This document shows positions 8,524 to 16,067 of a stretch of DNA of 64,000 nt, in pieces. The notes under the pieces are model-generated. The model ran no database searches. It saw only the letters and a list, made by a program, of their open reading frames with translations, and was not told the origin of the DNA. The stretch comes from Anaerolineae bacterium. Lineage in GTDB: Bacteria > Chloroflexota > Anaerolineae > UBA4142 > SHND01. The translations under genes and the position numbers were made by a program. Every line of letters begins with the position of its first letter. Within the stretch, counting starts at the first letter, position 1. The stretch spans positions 20,238 through 84,237 of the forward strand of contig JADZCJ010000032.1 of assembly GCA_020851635.1 (NCBI GenBank), given 5' to 3'.

Positions 8524-8966
8524 CCAGCCAAATTCTTTTCCTGTGCAGTGGCAATTACTATCGCAGCCGTTTCGCCGAAATCCTGTTCAATCACCTTGCC
8601 GTCGAGAACGACCTGGAATGGCGCGCCGAATCGCGCGGCATCGTCGCGCAGTGGAGCTATAATCCCGGACCGATTTCACCGACTGCGTTGGCAGAGCTCC
8701 GGGAGCGAAATATTTACGTGGACACCACGCGCTATCCGATGCAGCTGACCGCGCAAGATTTTGCGAGCGCCTCGCGGACTATTGCCCTGTATGACGTCGA
8801 GCATCGCCCCATGCTCGAAACCTTTTTCCCGGACCGGGTGTCGGCGGTTGAATTTTGGCAAGTCCCCGATCTGGATGCAATGACCCCGACCCGGGCGTTT
8901 GCCTTGATTGGCGAAAATGTTCGCTCGTTGATCGCCCAACTTGTGCCTGCTCCTGTACGACCTTGA
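8520..8966 (+). CDS. Low-molecular-weight protein tyrosine phosphatase-like protein
   Basis: About 148 residues. The N-terminus carries the phosphate-binding loop ILFLCSGNYYRSRFAE, a C(X)5R signature, right after the first beta strand as in LMW-PTP/arsenate reductase folds. A late acidic segment (WQVPDLDAMTP) could supply the general-acid aspartate. The TTG at 8520 overlaps the preceding stop; an upstream GTG at 8484 in the same frame would add 12 residues. Within this cluster it might dephosphorylate an acyl-phosphate or phosphopeptide rather than a tyrosine-phosphorylated protein, but that is inference. Confidence 0.78.
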   Translation: MTSQILFLCSGNYYRSRFAEILFNHLAVENDLEWRAESRGIVAQWSYNPGPISPTALAELRERNIYVDTTRYPMQLTAQDFASASRTIALYDVEHRPMLETFFPDRVSAVEFWQVPDLDAMTPTRAFALIGENVRSLIAQLVPAPVRP

Positions 8967-9006
8967 CCCTCACGAATTGGATCACCGCACTCAAGGAGAG
9001 TTTCGC

Positions 9007-9924
9007 ATGGACAAAAAAATCGGACTGATTGTCGGGCGCGAATGGTCTATGCCGCCCAAATTCATAGAGCAAGTGAACAATCGCAATCAAGGCGTGATTG
9101 CCGAATACGCCAAGCTCGGCGGTACGCGCATGGACGAGCCGTGCGAATACGCCGTGCTGGTTGACCGCATCTCGCACGAAGTGCCATACTATCGCTCGTA
9201 TCTCAAGAACGCTGTCCTCCAGGGCGCCCATGTTGTCAACAATCCGTTCATGTGGACGGCGGACGACAAATTCTTTGGCGCTTCGCTCGTCACCAAACTC
9301 GGCATCGCTTCGCCCAAAACGGTTGTCTTGCCAAACAAAGAATATGTCCCCGGCATCGTCCACAATGAATCGCTGCGCAATCTCGAATTTCCCATTCCCT
9401 GGGAAAAGCATATCGAGTATCTCGGCGGGTTTCCGATCATCTTGAAAGACGCGCATGGGGGCGGTTGGAAACAGGTATACAAAATCAGCAATATGGAGGA
9501 ATTGTGGGCGCGTTATGACGAGAGCGGACTGCTCACCATGATTCTACAGGAATTTATTCGCTGGGACGACTATATCCGCTGCATGTGTCTCGATCAGGGC
9601 GATATTCTCGTCATGAAGTATGACCCGATCAATCGCAAGTATCTCAAACACGAGCTCGACAAGGAAATGTATGACCGCGTTTATAGTGATTCGGTCAAAC
9701 TCGTCCGCGCGCTCGGTTATGACATGAATACGGCAGAATGGGCGATTCGCGACGGCGTGCCGTATGCCATTGATTTCATGAATCCTGCGCCCGATATGGA
9801 CGTTTACTCGCTCGGTCAGGAATTTTATGATTGGTGCATCACCCATCTCGCCGACATGTGCATCAAGCTTGCCCAAGACCCGCGCCCCCAACCCCAGGAA
9901 TTTCGCTGGAACCAGCTCTTTTAG
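9007..9924 (+). CDS. RimK-like ATP-grasp ligase
   Basis: A 305-residue ATP-grasp protein. It begins with a small alpha/beta domain (KIGLIVGREWSMPP), then has the nucleotide-binding strand FPIILKDAHGGGWKQVYKI (lysine plus glycine loop), the adenine-contact region LQEFIRWDDYIRCMCL and the C-terminal metal-binding strand with acidic and Asn residues (GVPYAIDFMNPAPDMD). This family joins a carboxylate to an amine through an acyl-phosphate. The ATG at 9007 has a clear AAGGAG at 8993-8998. It sits between the phosphatase-like gene and a second ATP-grasp gene, so they probably act on the same small molecule. Confidence 0.82.
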   Translation: MDKKIGLIVGREWSMPPKFIEQVNNRNQGVIAEYAKLGGTRMDEPCEYAVLVDRISHEVPYYRSYLKNAVLQGAHVVNNPFMWTADDKFFGASLVTKLGIASPKTVVLPNKEYVPGIVHNESLRNLEFPIPWEKHIEYLGGFPIILKDAHGGGWKQVYKISNMEELWARYDESGLLTMILQEFIRWDDYIRCMCLDQGDILVMKYDPINRKYLKHELDKEMYDRVYSDSVKLVRALGYDMNTAEWAIRDGVPYAIDFMNPAPDMDVYSLGQEFYDWCITHLADMCIKLAQDPRPQPQEFRWNQLF

Positions 9925-9972
9925 CGCCAAACGACTAAAGATTAGAGATTGTATGCGAACAGGTGTCAAGAG

Positions 9973-11388
9973 ATGACCAGTCCTTTGACAAGCGACCGCA
10001 ATCTCCAGTCTCCGGTCTCCAAACTCTCTTTCCCCATGCTCAACCAAGCCATTGACACCTACCACTCGCTCTTGACGCCCGACATCGCGAACGCCAGCTG
10101 GGACCAGCTGCAGGACCAGGCGCGGCGCCGCGGGTTGTTTTTTGGCACGCGCGATGTGATCACTGTCTTGCGTCCGCGCCTGCTCACCTTTGACCAGTAT
10201 CACTTTTTGCAGAACGCGATCTCTTCTGTCATGCCCGCGTTCAGCAAGGCATATCAGGCGGCGCTGGCGGATGATACCATTCGTGCCCGATTTTGTTTGA
10301 CCGATTGGGAAGAGACGATGGTCCGGGAACCCTTTGGTTTTCAGGAACCCAGTCCCTCGTCGCGCATGGATACCTTTTACCTGCCCGATTGGGGCGTTCT
10401 GCAGCTGACAGAATTCAACGCCGAGATTCCTGCGGGGCAGGGCTATACGGATGTCTTGTCAGAAGTGTTTTACGGCATGCCCATCATGGGCGAATTTCAA
10501 CGCGAGTATAATGTCTTTCCTCTGCCCACCCGCAATCAGATGTTGCGCACCCTTCTCGACTCGTATCGTGAGTGGGGCGGCGCTGAACGTCCGCGCATCG
10601 CCATTCTGGATTGGCAAGAGGTGCCGACCTACAGCGAATTTGTGCTTTTCCGCGACTATTTTGAATCGCAGGGTTACGAGGCGCGCATCGTTGACCCGCG
10701 CGAATGTGAATTCAAGAACGGCGAGCTCCTCGCGGGCGATTTTCACATCAACCTGATCTACAAACGCGTCCTGATCAGCGAATTGGTCGAACGCGGCGAC
10801 CTTGGGTTGGAACATCCTGTCATCCGCGCGGTGCGCGCAAACGCCGTTTGCATGGTCAACCCGTTTGCTTGCAAGATTCTGCACAAAAAAGCGTCACTTG
10901 CCGTGCTAACGGACGAGCGCAACGAGCATTTGTTCAACACCGATGACCTGCTCGCAATCGCCAATTTCATTCCGTGGACGCGCGTCCTGCAAGAACGCAA
11001 GACGGTCTACAATGGCGAAACCGTGGACCTGATGCCCTTTCTTGCCCAAAACAAGGACGAATTTGTAATCAAGCCGAACGATGAGTATGGCGGCAAAGGC
11101 GTCGTCCTCGGTTGGACCGTTTCGCAGAGTGAATGGGAAGCATTACTGCAGGAACGGATGCAAGAACCTTCCATCGCCCAGAAAAAAGTGGCTTTGCCTG
11201 GGGAACCCTTTCCCAGTTTTGTGGACGGTAATGTCGAAATCTATGACCGCATGTTGGATACCGACCCCTACATTTGGGACGGCAGCTACATGTCCGGCTC
11301 GTTGTGTCGTCTTTCCACTGCCGCGCTTCTCAACGTCACCGCCGGCGGCGGCTCGACCGTTCCAACGTTCCTGATCGAAAAAAGATAA
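9973..11388 (+). CDS. Circularly permuted ATP-grasp family protein
   Basis: About 471 residues, resembling circularly permuted ATP-grasp proteins linked to amide-bond formation. Key segments are the acidic strand LQLTEFNAEIPAGQGYTDV, the YKRVLISELVERG region, ANAVCMVNPFACKILHKK and the nucleotide-binding FVIKPNDEYGGKGVVLGW, in the permuted order. The start is ambiguous: ATG at 9973 is used here, but a heptamer array (10002-10022) would then be coding, whereas all other such arrays lie outside genes. The ATG at 10036 (starting MLNQAIDTYH) may be the true start, giving 450 residues. It lies between an ordinary ATP-grasp gene and a YbdK-type ligase. Confidence 0.78.
   Translation: MTSPLTSDRNLQSPVSKLSFPMLNQAIDTYHSLLTPDIANASWDQLQDQARRRGLFFGTRDVITVLRPRLLTFDQYHFLQNAISSVMPAFSKAYQAALADDTIRARFCLTDWEETMVREPFGFQEPSPSSRMDTFYLPDWGVLQLTEFNAEIPAGQGYTDVLSEVFYGMPIMGEFQREYNVFPLPTRNQMLRTLLDSYREWGGAERPRIAILDWQEVPTYSEFVLFRDYFESQGYEARIVDPRECEFKNGELLAGDFHINLIYKRVLISELVERGDLGLEHPVIRAVRANAVCMVNPFACKILHKKASLAVLTDERNEHLFNTDDLLAIANFIPWTRVLQERKTVYNGETVDLMPFLAQNKDEFVIKPNDEYGGKGVVLGWTVSQSEWEALLQERMQEPSIAQKKVALPGEPFPSFVDGNVEIYDRMLDTDPYIWDGSYMSGSLCRLSTAALLNVTAGGGSTVPTFLIEKR
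10002..10022 (+). repeat. Three heptamer repeats (TCTCCNN)
   Basis: TCTCCAG, TCTCCGG and TCTCCAA follow each other at 10002-10022. They fall between the two possible starts of the permuted ATP-grasp gene and favour the later start at 10036. Confidence 0.6.
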
Positions 11389-11395
11389 CGATTCG

Positions 11396-11430
11396 CCATC
11401 TGCCATCTGCCATCTGCTATCTGCTATCTG
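11396..11430 (+). repeat. Five heptamer tandem repeats (CYATCTG)
   Basis: Three copies of CCATCTG followed by two of CTATCTG, in perfect register at 11396-11430. The array ends 10 nt before the AGGAGAC ribosome binding site of the YbdK-type gene. Confidence 0.9.
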
Positions 11431-11450
11431 CTACTCGCCAGGAGACACTC

Positions 11451-12563
11451 ATGCTCACGCCTCCCAGTTTCAATATCGGCATCGAAGAAGAATACCAGAT
11501 CGTTGATCCCGAAACGCGGGAACTCAGATCTTACATCACCCAGTTGCTTGAAGACGGCAAAATGGTGCTGATGGAGGCGATCAAACCCGAGCTGCACCAG
11601 TCCATGGTCGAGGTCGGCACAAATGTCTGCAACACGCCCGCCGAAGCGCGCGCCGAATTGGTGCGTTTGCGTCGCGGCGTCATGCAGCTCGCGGCAAAAA
11701 ACGGATTGAAAATCGTTGCGGCGGGCACCCATCCTTTTTCGAGTTGGCTTGACCAGGAAATCACCCCGTTCGAGCGCTACATGGGCGTCAAGCAAGACAT
11801 GGCGGAACTCGCCCAACAACTCCTCATTTTTGGCACGCACGTGCATATCGGAATCGAAGACCTGGAATTTCGCGTGGATGCGATGAATGTGGCGCGTTAC
11901 ATGATGCCCCATGTGCTCGCCCTTTCCACCAGCTCGCCATTCTGGACGGGGCGCCGGACCGGGCTGAAATCGTACCGCAGCATCATCTTTCGCAATTTCC
12001 CGCGCAGCGGGTTTCCCCCCTACTTTGGTTCCTGGGCGGAATTTGAGACCTTTGTCAGTGCGCTGATGCGCGTCCATGCCATTCCCGACGGTTCTAAACT
12101 GTGGTGGGACGCCCGGCTCAACCCGCGTTATCCCACGCTCGAATTCCGCGTCTGCGATGTGTGTACGCGGGTGGACGAAGCCATCTGTATTGCCGCCATC
12201 TTTCAAGCCATCGTCTATAAATTGTGGAAACTGCGCCGCGACAACATGACCTTTCGCATGTATCCGCAGACTTTTTACGAAGAAAACAAATGGCGCGCCG
12301 TTCGGTATGGCATTGACGGCAAGCTTATTGACTGGGGCAAACAGCAAGAAGCTCCCGCCCGCGAGCTCATCCGCGAATTGATCGAATGGTTTCTTGGAGA
12401 TGTGCTGGATGAGCTTGGCACCCGCAAAGAGGTGGAATACGCCTACCGCATCCTCGAAGAAGGCACCAGCGCTGACCGCCAGTTGCGTGTCTATGAAGAA
12501 ACGGGCAGTCTGAAAGCGGTCGTGGATAATCTGATCCAGGAGAGCGAAGAAGGCGTCTGGTAA
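11451..12563 (+). CDS. YbdK-type carboxylate-amine ligase (GCS2 family)
   Basis: A 370-residue member of the glutamate-cysteine ligase 2 family. The N-terminus NIGIEEEYQIVDPETREL gives the metal-binding Glu triplet; GTHPFSSW, GTHVHIGI and LWWDARLNPRYPTLEFRVCDV are conserved GCS2 landmarks. The length matches YbdK (372 in E. coli). These enzymes link an amino-acid carboxylate to an amine via a gamma-glutamyl-phosphate-like intermediate; the physiological substrate of this branch is often unknown. The ATG at 11451 is preceded by AGGAGAC at 11440-11446. With three ATP-grasp genes nearby, it supports a peptide or amide biosynthetic pathway. Confidence 0.9.
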   Translation: MLTPPSFNIGIEEEYQIVDPETRELRSYITQLLEDGKMVLMEAIKPELHQSMVEVGTNVCNTPAEARAELVRLRRGVMQLAAKNGLKIVAAGTHPFSSWLDQEITPFERYMGVKQDMAELAQQLLIFGTHVHIGIEDLEFRVDAMNVARYMMPHVLALSTSSPFWTGRRTGLKSYRSIIFRNFPRSGFPPYFGSWAEFETFVSALMRVHAIPDGSKLWWDARLNPRYPTLEFRVCDVCTRVDEAICIAAIFQAIVYKLWKLRRDNMTFRMYPQTFYEENKWRAVRYGIDGKLIDWGKQQEAPARELIRELIEWFLGDVLDELGTRKEVEYAYRILEEGTSADRQLRVYEETGSLKAVVDNLIQESEEGVW

Positions 12564-12602
12564 GTATCGCGATGCCGGATAGCCGGGAACGGAGTAAACA
12601 AG

Positions 12603-12902
12603 ATGAAGGTTTTGGACGAACACATTGAATTAACACCAGAGGTGCGAAATGGTAAGCCGCGTATCGCAGGCACCCGCATCACAGTGGCAGATGTCGTGAT
12701 CATGCACTGGCGAATGGGTCAGAGTCTGGACGAGATTGCGGGCAAGTACAATCTCCCTCTCGCTGCTGCTCATGCGGCGATGGTTTACTACTACGATCAT
12801 CGCAAAGAAATTGACGAAAGCATTAACCAAGATCAAGCCTTTGTAGAAGCCCTTCGCCGTGAAAACCCCTCGCTACTCCAAGCCAAGCTAAAGGCCTTGT
12901 AG
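12603..12902 (+). CDS. DUF433 antitoxin-like protein
   Basis: A 99-residue DUF433 protein: the conserved core NGKPRIAGTRITVADVV is followed by a helix-turn-helix-like stretch (SLDEIAGKYNLPLAAAHAAM) and the YYYDHRKEID helix. DUF433 proteins are commonly VapB-like antitoxins encoded just before a DUF5615 PIN-like toxin. Here the next reading frame (12904) starts in the expected way but stops after 12 codons, so the antitoxin looks orphaned. The ribosome binding site is GGAG about 9 nt before the ATG. It marks the left flank of the AT-rich insertion. Confidence 0.85.
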   Translation: MKVLDEHIELTPEVRNGKPRIAGTRITVADVVIMHWRMGQSLDEIAGKYNLPLAAAHAAMVYYYDHRKEIDESINQDQAFVEALRRENPSLLQAKLKAL

Positions 12903-12903
12903 A

Positions 12904-12942
12904 ATGGCTGAAAAGGACCGGTATCATCATACAAGCGCTTAA
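12904..12942 (+). pseudogene. Possible truncated toxin partner of the DUF433 gene (12 codons)
   Basis: The frame begins one base after the DUF433 stop and encodes MAEKDRYHHTSA then TAA. The first eight or so residues resemble the opening of DUF5615-type toxins as I remember them (M-A-E-x-I-R-Y-H-L-D-E). The similarity stops near 12930, where base composition falls toward the AT-rich genes. I read this as a remnant cut by the insertion. With so few residues, chance is a real alternative. Confidence 0.35.
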
Positions 12943-12963
12943 ATGTCAGCTGTTTGGAGGACT

Positions 12964-14229
12964 ATGAAAATACTATTTGACAACAATGCAACAGAGAACA
13001 ATCCTGTGAAAGAACTGGTACAGGAATTTTTGGATTCTGTTTCCACCCTCGAGAAGCAACATGATATGCCCATCATCATTTTTCAAGATGGTGTCAAAGG
13101 TTCCTACTACATAAAGTGCTCACTTTTGGCAACGGATGCCGCGTCCTTAAGCGATTTGGATGCGAAGCTAGATGTCAGTAGCAAGGAAGGATATAGGGCT
13201 AACCGCGAGCTTCTTCTTGGCAATGAAACCTATCTGAAGATGGAAGCTGACGCGTTACAAGGTCGAGAATTCAACGATATTATCGTGGAGTACAATACGA
13301 GTTATAAGGCCAGCTCATCATTAAAAGTCTGGGGTGGACAACACCGTATTAGCTCTATTTCAAGAGGCGGAAAAAAGCCCAACCGCTATCACGGATTCCG
13401 GATTTACTTTGATTTGAGCAAAGAGCAGCGAACCGAGGTCGCGCTCATTTCAAATACTAATATCGCCGTTTCAAATGACATGTTTGATCGTATGGTCGAG
13501 GAAACAATTTTTGGGAATGCATTACGTACTTGGTGCCAACAGATTGGTCTCCTTGACCCCGGTGAGGACTTTCCTGATACGGGTGCTCGCTCTGAGAAAA
13601 TTACGGTCAAAAAGGCCAGAAGTTTTATTGTGAATTTTTACCTCGCTCAGAAGATAGGGCAGAAGTTGAAGGAATCGGAATTGGACAAAACAGTCCATGA
13701 GCCATATTTAACTTCGACGGGAGTTTCTATTGACCCCAAATATGAAGAAATTATGAAAAAACAACAAATTCTGGCAGATACTGACTTGGTGAAGGCGGGG
13801 GAAAGATTTGCAGCGCTCAATAGCGCACAATATCGGGCTGTAACGGATCCAAATGGATCGGTCGAGAATCGAAAAGCATACCGCAACAAAGCACTTGTTG
13901 AATCAGTTCTATGTGGTTGGAGCTATGTTGCGGGTTTGTTGCAGGCGCATCCCGCTAGGCTTGAAAATCACTATCGCATCCCAAAGACGTCTGCCAAGGT
14001 GTTTGACCCATTAAACGCAGAAGAAATGTCTAAATTTAAATATGATATGGACCCGCCGACCTATCGTGGGCTTGGTACTCGCTCAGCGCTCAAGGATAGA
14101 CAGAGAATTGCGCAAGTGTTTCTGGCAAAGAGTCGCGAGAACAATGTCGTAATCGATAAATCATTCATGAACAAAGCTGTAAGTACCGTAGTGGGGCTTC
14201 TTTCACTGTCGAAAGGTTACACAAAATAA
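12964..14229 (+). CDS. DndB/DGQHR-like protein of the inserted two-gene module
   Basis: A 421-residue protein of uncertain family. Its most telling motif is VWGGQHRIS (GGQHR at 124-128), set in a context like the DGQHR/DndB/ParB-like proteins: an upstream strand, GGQHR, then YHGFRIYFDLSKEQRTEVALISNTN, where those proteins usually have a short strand followed by an FxxIN/NT-type segment. DGQHR-domain proteins occur in DNA modification and defence loci. The C-terminal half is helical and charged and unknown to me. The ATG at 12964 has TGGAGG at 12955-12960. The stop overlaps the ATG of the HEPN-like gene (ATAATG at 14227-14231), so both are made together. AT-rich composition indicates horizontal acquisition. 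Confidence 0.6.
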   Translation: MKILFDNNATENNPVKELVQEFLDSVSTLEKQHDMPIIIFQDGVKGSYYIKCSLLATDAASLSDLDAKLDVSSKEGYRANRELLLGNETYLKMEADALQGREFNDIIVEYNTSYKASSSLKVWGGQHRISSISRGGKKPNRYHGFRIYFDLSKEQRTEVALISNTNIAVSNDMFDRMVEETIFGNALRTWCQQIGLLDPGEDFPDTGARSEKITVKKARSFIVNFYLAQKIGQKLKESELDKTVHEPYLTSTGVSIDPKYEEIMKKQQILADTDLVKAGERFAALNSAQYRAVTDPNGSVENRKAYRNKALVESVLCGWSYVAGLLQAHPARLENHYRIPKTSAKVFDPLNAEEMSKFKYDMDPPTYRGLGTRSALKDRQRIAQVFLAKSRENNVVIDKSFMNKAVSTVVGLLSLSKGYTK

Positions 14230-14759
14230 TGTTGGATTTTCGAGACTATCTTCATTTTGCAGAGAGGTATTTGCTTCTGGGCGAGGATGAAGTGGCAAAG
14301 GGACTGGATGCACAGTGGGTTCTGGTACCCTCCACAATACTGGCATGGTCAGCTATTGAGTGCTTTGTGAATAACAGGCTAGATGAGCTTGGGGCATTAC
14401 CTGATGACATGTTCGAGCTTCATGAGCGCGCATTCCTTCTCGAAAGAAGACTAAAGTTTGAGGACAAAGGGGCTTCAATTGGCCAATTTATTCTTGAAGG
14501 AACAGAATACAGGAGGATTGAGGACAAGATTTTTTTCCTAATGTCAAAGTTGGGCAAGTCACCACCCCCGAAAATAAAGGGTGATGTACTCTGGCAAGAG
14601 TTTTTGGAATTTAAAGAGGTACGAGACGGCCTAATACATCCAAGGAGACATAAGGATTTCGAATTGAATGTTACAAGCGTGAATCGCTACCTCGAAACCT
14701 CGAAAAAAATTATCCGATTGATCTCAATAAATATTTGGAAAGAAAAGATCGAGATATGA
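14229..14759 (+). CDS. HEPN-like putative RNase of the inserted module
   Basis: A 176-residue all-helical protein. The pattern fits HEPN-type ribonucleases: an N-terminal helix, a second helix with AWSAIECFVNNRLDEL (about 39-54), and a late helix containing R132-DGLI-H137 followed by PRRH, an Rx4H motif within the Rx4-6H HEPN consensus. HEPN domains serve as toxin or effector RNases in toxin-antitoxin, Abi and CRISPR-linked systems. It overlaps the stop of the GGQHR-motif gene, and no separate antitoxin such as an MNT nucleotidyltransferase is present, so the larger gene would be the natural regulator or sensor. HEPN assignment is by motif and predicted helicity only. Confidence 0.6.
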   Translation: MLDFRDYLHFAERYLLLGEDEVAKGLDAQWVLVPSTILAWSAIECFVNNRLDELGALPDDMFELHERAFLLERRLKFEDKGASIGQFILEGTEYRRIEDKIFFLMSKLGKSPPPKIKGDVLWQEFLEFKEVRDGLIHPRRHKDFELNVTSVNRYLETSKKIIRLISINIWKEKIEI

Positions 14760-14798
14760 AATCGCCTTCGCCTAGACTGCAAATGAATGGAGTCTCGA

Positions 14799-16001
14799 AT
14801 GTCTATTCACAATACCACCATCCTCGCCCTCGGCAGCTATTTCAAAGGCGCCGCGTTTCTGCAAGAGTGCAAAGCGCTCGGCTGCACCGTCTATCTGCTG
14901 ACCAAAGAAAAGTACAAAGACTCGGACTGGCCCCGCGAATCCATTGACGAAATGTTCTGGATGCCCGAAACGCACGCCCAGCCCGACCTCACTTATGCGG
15001 TCAGCTATATGATGCGAACGCGCAAGATTGACCGCATCGTTCCGCTCGACGATTACGATGTCGAAGTGGCGGCGAACCTGCGCGAACATTTGCGTATTCC
15101 CGGCATGGGCGAGACCACGGTGCGTCATTTCCGGGACAAACTCGCCATGCGCGTCCAGGCGCGTGACGAGGGTGTGAACGTCCCTGATTTTTCACCCGTC
15201 CTCAACTATGACGATTTGCGCGAGTTTATGGGTCGCGTCCCCGCGCCCTGGGTGCTCAAGCCCCGTTCCGAAGCCGCGTCGTTTGGCATCAAAAAGCTCA
15301 ATTCGCCTGACGAACTGTGGGAAAAACTGAACGAGCTCGGCGACCGCCAGTCCTATTTCGTCCTCGAACAATTCATCCCCGGCGATGTGTTTCACGTTGA
15401 TTCTGTCATTTGGGAAGATAAAGTCCTGTTCTCTATCGCCAGCGGATATGCCAAACCACCTCTCACCGTCGTCTCGGGTGGCGGTGTCTTTCGCTCCCGC
15501 AACCTCGTCTACGATTCTCTCGATGCCGTTGCCCTGCGCGCGTTCAACCAACAGGTGATGAAAGCGTTACGCATGAAACGCGGCGTCACTCATGCTGAAT
15601 ATATAAAGGACGCCGACGGCAAGCTCTACTTTCTCGAAACAGCCGCGCGCGTGGGCGGCGCAAACCTTGCCGAAATGATCGAAGCCGCCTCGGGTCTGAA
15701 CCTCTGGCGTGAATGGGCACGCGTCGAAGTTGCCAACGCGCGCAAGCAAGAATACGAATTGCCGCCCATCAAACAGTCCTATGCGGGCATCACCGTTTGT
15801 CTCGCCCGACAGGAATGGCCCGACATGTCCGCCTACGACGACCCCGAAATCGTCTGGAAACTGGTCAAGGAACACCATGCCGGTCTGATTGTCCAATCCG
15901 ACCACTCTGTGCGTGTGCGAGAACTCCTCGACGGGTACGGCGAACGCTTTGCGCAAGATTTCATGGCGTTCATGCCCCAACTCGACAAACCCACGGATTG
16001 A
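14799..16001 (+). CDS. ATP-grasp ligase (carbamoyl-phosphate synthase L-chain/PurK-like fold)
   Basis: A 400-residue ATP-grasp protein. It starts with a pre-ATP-grasp Rossmann-like domain (TTILALGSYFKGAAFLQECK), then the ATP-binding strand APWVLKPRSEAASFGIKKL, the LEQFIPGDVFHVDS loop, and the metal-binding LYFLETAARVGGANLAEMI (Glu and Asn-type ligands). This resembles ATP-grasp enzymes such as those making dipeptides or BtrJ/DdaG-like amides. The ATG at 14799 has GGAG at 14789-14792; an in-frame ATG at 14787 is less well placed. It lies directly beyond the AT-rich insertion and probably belongs to the 7.3-12.6 kb ligase cluster that the insertion split. A long palindromic terminator follows. 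Confidence 0.82.
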   Translation: MSIHNTTILALGSYFKGAAFLQECKALGCTVYLLTKEKYKDSDWPRESIDEMFWMPETHAQPDLTYAVSYMMRTRKIDRIVPLDDYDVEVAANLREHLRIPGMGETTVRHFRDKLAMRVQARDEGVNVPDFSPVLNYDDLREFMGRVPAPWVLKPRSEAASFGIKKLNSPDELWEKLNELGDRQSYFVLEQFIPGDVFHVDSVIWEDKVLFSIASGYAKPPLTVVSGGGVFRSRNLVYDSLDAVALRAFNQQVMKALRMKRGVTHAEYIKDADGKLYFLETAARVGGANLAEMIEAASGLNLWREWARVEVANARKQEYELPPIKQSYAGITVCLARQEWPDMSAYDDPEIVWKLVKEHHAGLIVQSDHSVRVRELLDGYGERFAQDFMAFMPQLDKPTD

Positions 16002-16019
16002 CCTGCCCGCCAGCTTGTG

Positions 16020-16067
16020 TTTGAAATAAAAAAATGACGGGCATGCCCGCCATTTTTTTATTTCAAA
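16020..16067. terminator. Bidirectional palindromic terminator
   Basis: A 48-bp palindrome: arms 16020-16036 and 16051-16067 are exact complements, with a further CGGGCA/TGCCCG palindrome in the centre. Each strand ends in a T-rich run. It separates the converging ATP-grasp and nucleoside hydrolase genes and overlaps the last codons of the latter. Confidence 0.85.

Larger units (their letters stand above)
12930..14760 (+). other. AT-richer inserted segment splitting the amidoligase cluster
   Basis: Base composition drops between about 12930 and 14760. Sample lines counted by hand give 40 percent GC at 13441-13500 and 45 percent at 14401-14460, against 63 percent at 15241-15300. Codon use also changes (many A/T-ending codons such as ATT, AAT, AAA). 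The segment holds just two overlapping genes. No terminal repeats, integrase or transposase are visible at its edges. Confidence 0.75.

Noticed and set aside
11396..11430. Heptamer arrays as possible CRISPR arrays
   Set aside because: The units are 7 bp with no spacers, and no cas gene is in the window.
12930..14760. The AT-rich segment as a prophage or integrative element
   Set aside because: No integrase, transposase, tRNA target, terminal repeats or phage structural genes are visible; only two genes are present. Horizontal transfer is still likely but the vehicle is unknown.
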